A stretch of DNA of 64,000 nucleotides from Nocardioides glacieisoli (GTDB taxonomy: Bacteria; Actinomycetota; Actinomycetes; Propionibacteriales; Nocardioidaceae): contig NZ_SDWS01000001.1 of the NCBI RefSeq assembly GCF_004137245.1, positions 682,001-746,000 of the forward strand, written 5' to 3'. Position 1 is the stretch's first letter. Every line of letters starts with the position of its first letter. The translations under genes were made by a program, and so were the position numbers. Below, one piece after another: positions 28,345-36,854 of this stretch. The notes beneath the pieces are model-generated. The model was not told the DNA's origin, did no database searches, and worked only from the letters and a program-made list of their open reading frames with translations.

Positions 28345-28641
28345 ATGACAGACGTCTACATCAAGCTCTCCGAGCTCGAGCAGGTCGTCACCCAGCTCGA
28401 GGCGATCATCACCGAGTTCGACAACGCGACGTCGTTGTCGGAGGAGCTCGAGAAGGACATCGGCGACCCGTTCGGCGAGTCCAAGCTGAGGGAAGAGGCC
28501 CAGGAGTTCGAAGAGCGGTGGGATGACAAGCGGGGCGACCTGAAGGACGGCCTCAAGGGAGTCAAGGACCACGTCGATGCCGTCATCAAGGGCGTCGAGG
28601 ACTGGGACTCCGAGACGGCCATCCAGCTCACTGGCGGATAG
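28345..28641 (+). CDS. WXG100-family-like small protein 2
   Basis: 98 residues, helical hairpin with an acidic first helix and a turn near EERWDDKRGDLKD, where W is kept but the W-x-G spacing is not. It shares size, position and acidic nature with the preceding protein and is likely its heterodimer partner in the type VII-like system. GGAAGG lies eight bases before the ATG. The C-terminal end (TGG) resembles the GG end of its neighbour. Confidence 0.7.
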   Translation: MTDVYIKLSELEQVVTQLEAIITEFDNATSLSEELEKDIGDPFGESKLREEAQEFEERWDDKRGDLKDGLKGVKDHVDAVIKGVEDWDSETAIQLTGG

Positions 28642-28751
28642 GCCCTCCTCGCTCGTTCGACATCGAGAACGTCCGACACCGACAGGTGGCGGCGTTCCCC
28701 TGCTTGCCACCGACACACTGCCGCCCCACCAGACACCAAGGAGAACTACCG

Positions 28752-29999
28752 ATGGATCGATCACCGAAGGGTCGGGAGATCGAGCACGTCGAGGGCCGCC
28801 CGGGCGACATCATCACTCGGGGCGAGGCGATCACCGACCTCGGCGACAAGATGCTCGACTGCGCGGACACGCTCGAGACGATCAAGAACGAGGCGGTCGG
28901 CGACGGGAGCCAGAAGGGCAAGGCGATCGAGAAGCTCAAGGAAGCGATCGGCGACTCCTACGAGAAGCTGCGCGAGGCCGGCGACCTCTACAAGCCCGTC
29001 GGGCCGGTCATCACCACCTACGGCAACGAGCTCGACGGCTGCCAGCCGGTCATCAACAACAGCGCCGACGACTGCGAGACCAAGTGGGCGACCTACGAGA
29101 GCCTGCCCGGTGACCGGGAGGGCAGCACGACTCCCGAAGCCGGTGGCGGGATCCTGGGCGTAGGCGGCTACGACAAGGACAGCCCCGAGGCGAAGGAGAA
29201 GGCTGAGAACAATGCAGCCAAGGCCGCCGCCTACGAGGACTGGCTGGAGTCGGCGGAGGCGTTCGACGGTGGCTACGACACCTGGGAGAACGCCTTCGAC
29301 ACCGCGTGCAACAACATCGGTGACGCGATGGCCGGCTCCATCAAGGACAGCTTCTGGGACAACATCAGCTCCTTCGTCGACGTGCTGGTCACCATCTTGA
29401 GCTGGGCCGCCCTGATCATCGCCGTCGTCGCCTTCTTCGCCGGTGGCTGGGTGCTGGCGCTCATCGCACTCGGGCTCGGTGTCCTGGTGTTCGCACTGAC
29501 CGCTGCTCAGTACGCGCACGGGGAGAAGTCGCTGACCGACCTCATCTTCGCCGGGCTCGCCATCGTCCCGGTCGGGAAGATCACGCACCTGACGAAGCTT
29601 GCCCAGTTCCCCAAGCTCGCCTCCGCCCTCGGCAAGGGCGGAGCGATCAAGCGGGTGTGGGGCGCCCTGTCCAAGGGGCCCATCAGCAAGTTCATGACTG
29701 CCAAGGGCGGCAAGGCCTTCACGTTCCTGAAGAAGTCCCAGATCACCGACAACATCTTCGGTGCGTCCGTACAGAGCGTGAAGAAGGGCCACTACAAGAT
29801 GTACTTCACGGGCAGCAACTATGCCCAGGCTCAGGCGCTGCGGCAGGCCTTCACGAGCAACAGCGGGCTGCGCAACTTCGCGATCGGCGTCGACGTCCTG
29901 GCGTCGAAGTTCACGACCTTCAGCGGCCACATCGGCAAGATCGGCACCGTCACCGGCAACTCTGAGATGAAGCCCCCGAAGTGGATGAGCTTCATCTGA
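28752..29999 (+). CDS. Large WXG/LXG-like type VII substrate candidate with membrane hairpin
   Basis: 415 residues. Residues 1-120 are a helical WXG/LXG-like domain (ITRGEAITDLGDKMLDCADT, DSYEKLREAGDLYKPVGPV). A Gly-rich and charged middle leads to two close membrane segments at about 215-265 (SFVDVLVTILSWAALIIAVV, ALIALGLGVLVFALTA). The last 150 residues are basic and match no family I recognise. It follows the WXG pair after 110 bp and has AAGGAG before ATG 28752. It could be a secreted effector, a pore-forming protein or part of the machine; no catalytic motif is visible. Confidence 0.65.
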   Translation: MDRSPKGREIEHVEGRPGDIITRGEAITDLGDKMLDCADTLETIKNEAVGDGSQKGKAIEKLKEAIGDSYEKLREAGDLYKPVGPVITTYGNELDGCQPVINNSADDCETKWATYESLPGDREGSTTPEAGGGILGVGGYDKDSPEAKEKAENNAAKAAAYEDWLESAEAFDGGYDTWENAFDTACNNIGDAMAGSIKDSFWDNISSFVDVLVTILSWAALIIAVVAFFAGGWVLALIALGLGVLVFALTAAQYAHGEKSLTDLIFAGLAIVPVGKITHLTKLAQFPKLASALGKGGAIKRVWGALSKGPISKFMTAKGGKAFTFLKKSQITDNIFGASVQSVKKGHYKMYFTGSNYAQAQALRQAFTSNSGLRNFAIGVDVLASKFTTFSGHIGKIGTVTGNSEMKPPKWMSFI

Positions 30000-30661
30000 T
30001 GGGCGAAGCTGCTTCTGCCGGCGCTTGGTCCCTGGATCTCGCGGAGGACGTCGATCTGCCGGGCTGGGTCTGGCTGCCCGAGGACATGGATGCCGCTCAG
30101 CGACGTGGCTGGGTCGACGAGGTCACCCCGACGGTGCTCGAGCTGGTGTCCGCCCCGGAGGGCGGCGGGGAGCCGGTCTCCGAGGCCGAGATCCGTGGGT
30201 TGATCGAGTCCGGACTGGATGCACGCGCGGACGCGGAGTCCTACGCGATGTACATGGTGTGGCCGGTGCGCGCACCGGCCGCAGTGATGTGCCACGTGAA
30301 CCTCGCTCGCATCGAGGACCTTCCCGCCTGGGGCGACATCCAAGGCCGGATGCACGCCGTCGAGGCGCGCAACCTCGGACCGGGGGTGCAGATCACCACC
30401 GAGGTCACCGTCGAATCCGACGACGGTCCGGAAGAGCTCGTGACGGTCGTCTACGTCTTCGCGGACGACGAGGCGGCGATCCTGGTCAACCTCGAGCCCT
30501 CCCTCCCGCAGCTCGTCGGCCCCGCGATGGTGGGGATCGGGATGTTCGTGAACGCCCTTGCTGTCAGCCGGCCGGACGGCCGTGCCTTCACGGCACAGCC
30601 CTCCACGGCTCCGATCATCACCGGCGACGAGTGGCCGTCGAACGAAGAAGGAGTGTCGTGA
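29999..30661 (+). CDS. Unrecognised protein of the type VII-like locus (A)
   Basis: 220 residues, soluble, acidic. No family recognised. The N-terminus is Trp-rich (GWVWLPEDMD), and the rest alternates strands and helices (AYMYM-type strands, VQITTEVTVESDDGPEELVT). The size and strand order resemble its downstream neighbour, so both may share a PsbP/Mog1-like fold; this is a guess from pattern only. The ATG overlaps the upstream stop (TGATG); an in-frame ATG at 29981 would add six residues. Accessory, chaperone or immunity roles are all possible. Confidence 0.6.
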   Translation: MGEAASAGAWSLDLAEDVDLPGWVWLPEDMDAAQRRGWVDEVTPTVLELVSAPEGGGEPVSEAEIRGLIESGLDARADAESYAMYMVWPVRAPAAVMCHVNLARIEDLPAWGDIQGRMHAVEARNLGPGVQITTEVTVESDDGPEELVTVVYVFADDEAAILVNLEPSLPQLVGPAMVGIGMFVNALAVSRPDGRAFTAQPSTAPIITGDEWPSNEEGVS

Positions 30662-31278
30662 CCTTGCGCGACGAGATCGGGGTTCGACCAGACCCGGAGT
30701 TCGACCTGGTGCTGCCACCCGGTTGGGCCAGGCACGGTCTCGAGGACGGCTCCTACGACACCCTCCTCGCGCAGCTCAAGAGGCGATGCTTCGAGAACCA
30801 CCAGCCACAGGTCTACGCCGAGATGAAGGCCCACCTCGAGCAGTCGTTCGCTGACATGCGCAAGGCGGGCGTGATCGCCTACTTCACGGCGACCGAACCC
30901 GGCCCCGACACGCTGGCGATCCCGGCGTCCATCAACGCCTCGATCAAGCATGCCGAGCCGGGCACCAACCTGGACGACCTCGTGCGGTCGCTGATCCGCG
31001 ACCAGGGGGCCGAGCCCTTGCTCGGGGACAAGGGCACGCTCCGTTTCGAGACCGAGCGCAACGTCAGGGTCGGCACGGACACGATCGTCAACCACTCGGT
31101 GGTGTACATGACCCCGGTCCCCGGCAGCAAGCGCCGGCGCGCGCTCGTGCTCGTGGCCGGTTTCGCCCGGCCGTTGGATGTGTCCGTCGATTCGGACTCC
31201 ATGAATGCGCACCGCTTCCTCTTCGACGCGATCGCCGCCAGCCTGACGTGGCGGGCGCCGGACCCCGTCGGGAGGTGA
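30658..31278 (+). CDS. Unrecognised protein of the type VII-like locus (B)
   Basis: 206 residues, soluble. It starts at GTG 30658 with AGAAGGAG just upstream and overlaps the previous stop as GTGA. Features: FDLVLPPGWARHG near the N-terminus, a helical middle, then strands TLRFETERNVRVGTD and SVVYMTPVPGSKRRRALVLV. General layout parallels the protein before it. No known domain is assigned. Tight coupling to the substrate-candidate gene suggests a role in its handling. Confidence 0.6.
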   Translation: MTLRDEIGVRPDPEFDLVLPPGWARHGLEDGSYDTLLAQLKRRCFENHQPQVYAEMKAHLEQSFADMRKAGVIAYFTATEPGPDTLAIPASINASIKHAEPGTNLDDLVRSLIRDQGAEPLLGDKGTLRFETERNVRVGTDTIVNHSVVYMTPVPGSKRRRALVLVAGFARPLDVSVDSDSMNAHRFLFDAIAASLTWRAPDPVGR

Positions 31279-31350
31279 CGCTGCGTGGCGAGCCGCGAGG
31301 CCCGTCATGCGCGTCTGTAGGATCCTGAGCCGATCCACGAGGAGGTCTCG

Positions 31351-32184
31351 GTGAGCGTGAACGACCAGTCAGTGGAGGAGTGGGCGCGCACGCACCCCTT
31401 CAGCCAGCCGCTGCGCCTCGGCGAGGTGGAAGCCGGGGTCCTCGCCCGCGCACCGCTCGCCGGCACCGGCACGGCGTGGTGGGTGGGTGCGATCGGGGCT
31501 GTCGGCTGGCTGAGCATGGGCGTGTTCTTCCTGCTCGGTCCCGGAGTGGCCCTGGTGGGACTGCTGGCGATCTGGCTGGCCGGGCAGGAAGCACCGCCCG
31601 GAGGCACGGATCCGTGGATCACCGTCAGCGGGCTGGCATTCGGCGTGGGTTCCCTGGCATACGCCCTCTACCTCGTCGAGGTGGTGCGGGCGCGGCGCCG
31701 ACACACGCGTGACCTCGTGTTCGGCATCGTGACGGTCGTCGCCAGTGCCGTGGCGTTCATCCTGCTCCGTACGCTGCCGTCCGACGTGGCACCGTCCTGG
31801 CTGTCGATCGCTGTGGTCGCGATGGGCGCCCTGGGTGCTGCCCTTGCTGTGGCGTCGCTGCTGTCGACCCCCCGTCCGTCGAAGCGCGAGAGGACGCAGC
31901 CGCCCCTTCGCGGACCTGTGGACACCGCCGATCGCGACCGCTACCTCAGGACCCGTGCACGTGTGCTGGACATCGTCGTGCGCCGCGGTCTGCTCAAGGT
32001 CGACGAGGTCGAGCAGGGGCGCATCAATGCGATGCCCCTCGGCTATTGGGAAGAGCTCGACCGAGTTGACGAACGAGAGCGCCGACGGATCCTCGAGTAC
32101 GCCGTGATCGGATGGCGCGAGTTCACCCCGAGTGACCAGCGCGTCTGGTCACCGCCCGAACGGCAACCGAAGCGAAAGGTGTGA
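31351..32184 (+). CDS. Multi-span membrane protein of the type VII-like locus
   Basis: 277 residues. About five membrane segments lie between residues 35 and 175 (for example GAIGAVGWLSMGVFFLLG, VALVGLLAIWLAG, LVFGIVTVVASAVAFILL), followed by a charged cytoplasmic tail of about 90 residues. No family recognised. GAGGAGG lies five bases before the GTG start, and TAGGAT at 31318-31323 may provide a local promoter. It might supply membrane parts missing from this locus, where no EccB/D/E homologue is seen. Confidence 0.6.
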   Translation: MSVNDQSVEEWARTHPFSQPLRLGEVEAGVLARAPLAGTGTAWWVGAIGAVGWLSMGVFFLLGPGVALVGLLAIWLAGQEAPPGGTDPWITVSGLAFGVGSLAYALYLVEVVRARRRHTRDLVFGIVTVVASAVAFILLRTLPSDVAPSWLSIAVVAMGALGAALAVASLLSTPRPSKRERTQPPLRGPVDTADRDRYLRTRARVLDIVVRRGLLKVDEVEQGRINAMPLGYWEELDRVDERERRRILEYAVIGWREFTPSDQRVWSPPERQPKRKV

Positions 32185-32187
32185 CGC

Positions 32188-32520
32188 ATGGCCAGCTTGG
32201 CGCAGACGCAGGTGGAGGTCCCGCTTCCCATGATGCAGGCGAGCGAGGCGCTCGTCCCGGTCCTGGCCGATCACGGGTTCTCACTCGTGGAGGGGGCGTC
32301 ACCGGGGGCGGCGGAGCTGCTGTTCGCGGTCGGTCGCAAGGCGTTCCGCAACGCCATGCAGGGCTCCGCGCGCATCACCGACACCGGGTCCGGGTCGCTC
32401 ATCGAGCTATGGCTCGACGTGGCACCCGGCGAGTCCAAGACGCTCCTGGACGGCAGGCGCAACCGCGCAACCCTGAAGGAGATGGCCGAACAGGTCGAGG
32501 CACGAGTCGGAAGGGCGTGA
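32188..32520 (+). CDS. Small unrecognised protein of the type VII-like locus
   Basis: 110 residues, soluble, alpha/beta pattern (ELLFAVGRKAFRNAMQG, SARITDTGSGSLIELWLDV, then a helical C-terminus). No family recognised. GAAAGG lies upstream of the ATG, three bases after the preceding stop. The stop overlaps the GTG of the lipoprotein gene. Gene coupling on both sides supports it being real and part of this operon. Confidence 0.6.
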   Translation: MASLAQTQVEVPLPMMQASEALVPVLADHGFSLVEGASPGAAELLFAVGRKAFRNAMQGSARITDTGSGSLIELWLDVAPGESKTLLDGRRNRATLKEMAEQVEARVGRA

Positions 32521-34247
32521 CGGCCTCACGTCGCCGGCTGCGGGCGCGTACGAGCGGCACAGCAAGCGCCGCGGCGGTTGCCGCACTCCTGCTGACGGCA
32601 TGCATGGCTGACCTTCCCCCGTCGGTCGTCGAGGGCTCGTCCGTCAGGGTCGGCTGGTCGCAGAGCCTCACGAGCCTCAACACGGCCAGCGTGGACGGTG
32701 ACACCCAGGGCAACCGGGAGGTCGCCGCGGTGACCCACGACGGCTTCGCCCGGGTCGCCGGTGGCGAGGTCGTCCTCGACGAGGACTTCGGGACCGTCGA
32801 GGTGCTCGATGCGTCGCCCGGAGCGTTCTCGGTGCGATACGACCTGGCGGAACGCACGTGGTCCGACGGGATCCCCATCGACTCCGCCGACCTCCTTCTC
32901 GCCTGGGCCGCTGGCTCGGGTGCGACCAACGGTGAGTTCGACGCCGTACCGAGTGCGCTGCAGAACACCGCGGACGTGCCCGACGTGGACGACTTCGGGC
33001 GGCGGATCGACGTGACCTTCACCCGCCCGGTCCGCTCGTGGCAGACAGCGCTGGACGTCGCCGTCCCGGCGCACGTGGTGGGTCAGGCCGCCTTCGGGAT
33101 CGAGGACCCGATGGAGGCCAAGCAGGCTGTCGTCGACGCGATCCTCGCCGACGACGAGGACGCCCTCGCCGATGTCGCCGAGGTGTGGAGCACCGGGTTC
33201 GACGTCAATGGATCTGGAGACGTCCCTGACGAGCTCAGGGTCGGAAGCGGGCCCTACCTGGTGAAGGCGATCGAGGCGGAGGGCGCAACGACCACCGTTG
33301 CGCTCGAGGTCAACCGCGCCTACGACGGTGGGGTTCCGCCGTCCTACGAGCGGATCGAGGTGGTAGCCGGCGCAGAGCCGCTCGTCGGCTTCCCCGAGGA
33401 CCTCGACGTGGTGCAGCTCGACCCGGCGGTCGACAGCTTCGCGACGGTGCGCGGCCTCGTCCGGCGCGACCACCACGTGGCCTACACGCACGCCGGACAG
33501 GTCTGGACGCTGGCACTGCGCACCCACGGCGTGTTCGCCTCGGTCGAGGCTCGCCGCGCCTTCCTGCGGGCCACGACGCCCGCCGACGTCCGGTCGGCGG
33601 GTGCGGGGGACTGGGAGGACGCCTACTCCAGCACCCAGTCACTCCTCTTCGCGCCGGAGTCGGACGGCTACGAGATCGCCCTCGAGGACGCCGGCTACCG
33701 AGCTGCCTTCGAGGCAGATGTGACCGACTCGGCGCTCGAACGCACCCGGGCAGGCGTGCCGGGTGGCGCCGAGGTGTGCGTACGCCACGACTCCGACGAC
33801 CCGTTCGCTGCCGGAGCCCTACGCGGGCTCGCGCAGTCCGTGGCCGAGGCCGGCTGGGTCGTGACCGACTGCGGTGAGCCCGACATCTCGGCATCGCCGA
33901 AGGGGCGCGCGACGTGGCAGGCAGTGCTCGTGGCGATCCCTCTTCCGGAGGCACCCACCGACATCACGGCCGTGTGGGGCGGCAAGCGTCGCTCGCCGCT
34001 GACGGGCGACCGGAGCCCGGAGCGGGAGCGGCTGGTGGAGCAGCTCGACCAGACGGTGGACGTCTACGACGCGCGGGACCTCCAGGTCGCCATCGAGGCC
34101 CAGCTCATCGAGGAAGCCGTCGCGCTGCCGCTCGCCCTCGATCCCGTCGTCACGCTGAGCTCGCGCAGCATGAACGCAGTGCTCCCGGACACGGGCGCCT
34201 CGGCCACTTTGCTCGGCGATGCGGGGAACTGGGAGCCGGCGAAGTGA
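32517..34247 (+). CDS. Family-5 solute-binding lipoprotein (peptide-binding type)
   Basis: 576 residues. The N-terminus is a lipoprotein signal (VAALLLTACMAD, lipobox LTAC). The mature part follows the SBP_bac_5 pattern of oligopeptide-binding proteins (VAAVTHDGFARVAGGEVVLD, YDLAERTWSDGIPIDSADLL, VGSGPYLVKAIEAEGATTTV). No permease or ATPase genes of an Opp system are near, so it is either a receptor used with transporters elsewhere or recruited to this locus. GTGA overlaps on both sides tie it to the operon. Confidence 0.85.
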   Translation: MTASRRRLRARTSGTASAAAVAALLLTACMADLPPSVVEGSSVRVGWSQSLTSLNTASVDGDTQGNREVAAVTHDGFARVAGGEVVLDEDFGTVEVLDASPGAFSVRYDLAERTWSDGIPIDSADLLLAWAAGSGATNGEFDAVPSALQNTADVPDVDDFGRRIDVTFTRPVRSWQTALDVAVPAHVVGQAAFGIEDPMEAKQAVVDAILADDEDALADVAEVWSTGFDVNGSGDVPDELRVGSGPYLVKAIEAEGATTTVALEVNRAYDGGVPPSYERIEVVAGAEPLVGFPEDLDVVQLDPAVDSFATVRGLVRRDHHVAYTHAGQVWTLALRTHGVFASVEARRAFLRATTPADVRSAGAGDWEDAYSSTQSLLFAPESDGYEIALEDAGYRAAFEADVTDSALERTRAGVPGGAEVCVRHDSDDPFAAGALRGLAQSVAEAGWVVTDCGEPDISASPKGRATWQAVLVAIPLPEAPTDITAVWGGKRRSPLTGDRSPERERLVEQLDQTVDVYDARDLQVAIEAQLIEEAVALPLALDPVVTLSSRSMNAVLPDTGASATLLGDAGNWEPAK

Positions 34248-35155
34248 GCAGGCCCACCGTAGGCGAAGGCGATCAGGTCTCCGAGAGGGAGACGGTGGTC
34301 CTCTCGGACGGGAGGGAAGCCGAGCTGATCGCGCGTGACGGTGGGTGGATCCTTCAGATCGACGGCATCCGTCAGTCCCACGTGGTCGCAGCCGGTGAGC
34401 CGCCGCCGCTCGCGACCACGCGGTGGCTGCTCGCCGCGCTCGGCGAGGACCGGCGGAGCCTCGTGCACCTCGGCGGCGGACTGATGACCCTCCCGCGGGC
34501 GGTGGCGAGCGGGAGTCCGCACGCTCGCCAGGTCGCGGTCGAGCTCGACGCGGCCCTCGCCGCGCTGGTGCGCGACCGTTTCCCCTTGCCCGAGGGCATC
34601 GTCGTGGACGTCGCCGACGCGCGCGCGTGGCTCGACGGGGGTGGTCGGGATGAGTGGACCCGCGGCGCCTGCGACGCCGTCGTCATCGACGTCTTCGCCG
34701 GTGGACGTATCCCGGCGTCCTTCACCTCGGCCGAGTGCTTCGCGGCCGCCCGGGCCCTCCTGAAGCCCAGTGGTGTCCTGCTGGTCAACTCGGTGGCCGG
34801 CGGCGACCTGGGCTTCACGCGGCGTGAGCTCGCGACGCTGCGCGCCGAGTTCGCGCAGGTCGCGATGATCGTGCAGGGGTCCTCGCTGCACGGGCTGCGG
34901 TTCGGCAACGCCGTACTGATCGCCTCCGACGAGCCGGTCGAGGAGGACCGGATCCGGGCCGCGCTGAAGGGCGACGCGTCGCGCGGGGCGCTCGTGACCG
35001 ACCTCGAGGAGCTCGTCGGTGACGCCGAGGTGGTGCGGGACGCCGACGAGCTCTGGTCGCCCGTCCCGGACCTCCCTGACACAGGTCCCGCCCTCCGGCT
35101 GCTGAACCAGACCCGCTCGCTCGGGTCGGCCCTGCGTGGGGTCACCGAGCGCTGA
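34244..35155 (+). CDS. Spermidine-synthase-like methyltransferase-fold protein
   Basis: 303 residues. The core matches the spermidine synthase family: a SAM-binding loop SLVHLGGGLMTLPRAV, an acidic strand QVAVELDAALAALV, and AVVIDVFAGGRIPASFTS. Polyamine-specific catalytic residues were not confirmed; many actinobacterial relatives are only annotated by fold. The GTG overlaps the previous stop as GTGA, but the gene product has no obvious link to type VII secretion. Confidence 0.75.
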   Translation: MSRPTVGEGDQVSERETVVLSDGREAELIARDGGWILQIDGIRQSHVVAAGEPPPLATTRWLLAALGEDRRSLVHLGGGLMTLPRAVASGSPHARQVAVELDAALAALVRDRFPLPEGIVVDVADARAWLDGGGRDEWTRGACDAVVIDVFAGGRIPASFTSAECFAAARALLKPSGVLLVNSVAGGDLGFTRRELATLRAEFAQVAMIVQGSSLHGLRFGNAVLIASDEPVEEDRIRAALKGDASRGALVTDLEELVGDAEVVRDADELWSPVPDLPDTGPALRLLNQTRSLGSALRGVTER

Positions 35156-35186
35156 CCGCCTGGTCGGCGTGGCCTACGGTCGGGAC

Positions 35187-35957
35187 ATGGACCTCCAGCT
35201 CACCGACCGTGTCTACCTCGTCAGCGGGGGAGCCCGCGGCCTCGGCCGGGCCAGCGCCCACGCGCTGGTCGCGGAGGGGGCGCGGGTCGTCATCTCGGGG
35301 CGCTCGCAGGACTCGCTCGACGAGGCAACGGCGGCGCTCGACGAGGACGCCGGTCGCGCCGCGGCCCTGGGCGTGGTCGCCGACAACGCCGACCCGGGGA
35401 CGCCGACCCGCCTGCTCGCGGCGGCCGACGAGGCGTGGGGTCGTGTCGACGGAGCACTGATCAGCGTCGGTGGTCCGCCGAAGGGTCCCGTCACCACGAT
35501 CACCGACGGCCAGTGGAGCGCGGCCTTCGAGTCGGTGTTCCTGGGAGCCGTACGCCTCGCGCGCGAGATCGGCTCCGCGCTGCCGTCGGGCGGCTCGCTC
35601 GGCCTGGTGCTCTCCTCCAGCGTGCGTGCGCCGCTGCCCGAGATGGCGATCTCCAACGGGCTGCGTCCGGGCCTGGCGATGGTCGCCAAGACCCTCGCCG
35701 ACGAGCTCGGACCGAAGGGAGTGCGGGTCAACGGGCTCCTGCCGGGCCGGATCGCCACCGACCGGGTGGCCGAGCTCGACGCGTCGACCGGCGACGCCGA
35801 AGCGGCGCGGCGCGCGGCGGAGGCGAGCATCCCTCTCGGTCGCTACGGCGCGCCGGAGGAGTTCGGCGCGGTGGCGGCCTTCCTGCTGTCGCCCGCGGCG
35901 TCATTCCTGACGGGCGTGATGCTCCCGGTCGACGGCGGGCTGCTCCGCAGCCTGTGA
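35187..35957 (+). CDS. SDR-family oxidoreductase lacking the catalytic tyrosine
   Basis: 256 residues. A Rossmann SDR with the NAD(P) loop SGGARGLGRASA and a C-terminal MLPVDGG end. The Ser region is LVLSSSVRAPLPEMAISNGL and the YxxxK tyrosine is absent; a Lys remains in MVAKTLADELG. It fits the FabG-like SDR subgroup known to lack a complete tetrad. Its reaction is unknown. TACGGT ends six bases before ATG 35187. Its last 57 bases are antisense to the SURF1 gene. Confidence 0.85.
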   Translation: MDLQLTDRVYLVSGGARGLGRASAHALVAEGARVVISGRSQDSLDEATAALDEDAGRAAALGVVADNADPGTPTRLLAAADEAWGRVDGALISVGGPPKGPVTTITDGQWSAAFESVFLGAVRLAREIGSALPSGGSLGLVLSSSVRAPLPEMAISNGLRPGLAMVAKTLADELGPKGVRVNGLLPGRIATDRVAELDASTGDAEAARRAAEASIPLGRYGAPEEFGAVAAFLLSPAASFLTGVMLPVDGGLLRSL

Positions 35958-36794
35958 CGGGTCCTCGTCGAGGTCGTCCTCGCGCGCCGAGTCCAGGCGG
36001 TCGCGCCAGGTCTTGCGCCGCGCCGCGGGCGCCTTCGCGACCGTCCTGGTAGCCGGTCTGGCCGGGCCGCGCCCGCCGCGCACCTCGTCGTACACGAGGA
36101 ACATGAAGCCGAAGACGGCCAGGACGCCGAAGAACCACCACTGCAGGCCGTAGAAGAAGTGTGGTCCGCTGTCGAGCTCGGGCAGCTCGACCGGGACGAG
36201 TGCCTCGGCGGGCTCGGGCGACTCCGAGCGGAGGTCGACCCAGCCACCCAGCACCTCGCGGCCGAGCGCCTTGCCGATCTCCTCGCTGTCGACGGCGCGC
36301 GTCGACTGGGCGCTGACCCGCGTGCTGTCGCCCTCGGCGTCGCGGCGTACCCATGCCGTCACGTCGACCTCGCCGGGCGGCGGCGCAGGTACGTCGGCGG
36401 TGGTCGCGCCGCGGTTGGTGGTGGCGTACCAGCCGCGGTCCACCAGCAGGCTCGACCCGTCCGCCAGCACCAGCGGGACCACGACGTCGACGCCGGCCTC
36501 ACCCTCGCGGGTCCGGTAGCGCACGATCACGGTGTCCTCGACCGCATAGGTCCCGGTCGCCTCGACGATGCGCCACTCAGACTCCTCGGCGACGGGCTCG
36601 CCGGGGGCCATCACCTCGGAGACGGGCGCGGGCCCCGCCTCCTCGTTACGCTCGATGATCGCGTTGCGATCGCGGCGGTCCTCGAGCCGGTTGAACTGCC
36701 ACTCGCCGAGGCGCCAGGCGACCCAGGCGAGGAAGACGACCACGAGTGCGAAGGCGATCCAGCGACGCGAGACCAGGAACCGCAGCGAAGGCAC
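35901..36794 (-). CDS. SURF1-family cytochrome oxidase biogenesis protein
   Basis: 297 residues. Two membrane helices frame a periplasmic-side domain: one near residues 10-30 ([20 protein letters not shown], then [11 protein letters not shown]) and one near 215-235 ([20 protein letters not shown]). The SURF1 words VDRGWY and YGLQW are clear. SURF1 helps insert haem a in cytochrome c oxidase. A charged cytoplasmic tail of about 60 residues follows. The start is GTG 36794, six bases behind TAACCT on the minus strand. Confidence 0.9.
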   Translation of the reverse strand: MPSLRFLVSRRWIAFALVVVFLAWVAWRLGEWQFNRLEDRRDRNAIIERNEEAGPAPVSEVMAPGEPVAEESEWRIVEATGTYAVEDTVIVRYRTREGEAGVDVVVPLVLADGSSLLVDRGWYATTNRGATTADVPAPPPGEVDVTAWVRRDAEGDSTRVSAQSTRAVDSEEIGKALGREVLGGWVDLRSESPEPAEALVPVELPELDSGPHFFYGLQWWFFGVLAVFGFMFLVYDEVRGGRGPARPATRTVAKAPAARRKTWRDRLDSAREDDLDEDPSQAAEQPAVDREHHARQE

Positions 36795-36854
36795 GCAGCG
36801 AGGTTATCCGGGACGCCCCAGCACCCGTGCAGGGTGCCCCGTAGGCTGGGGTGT

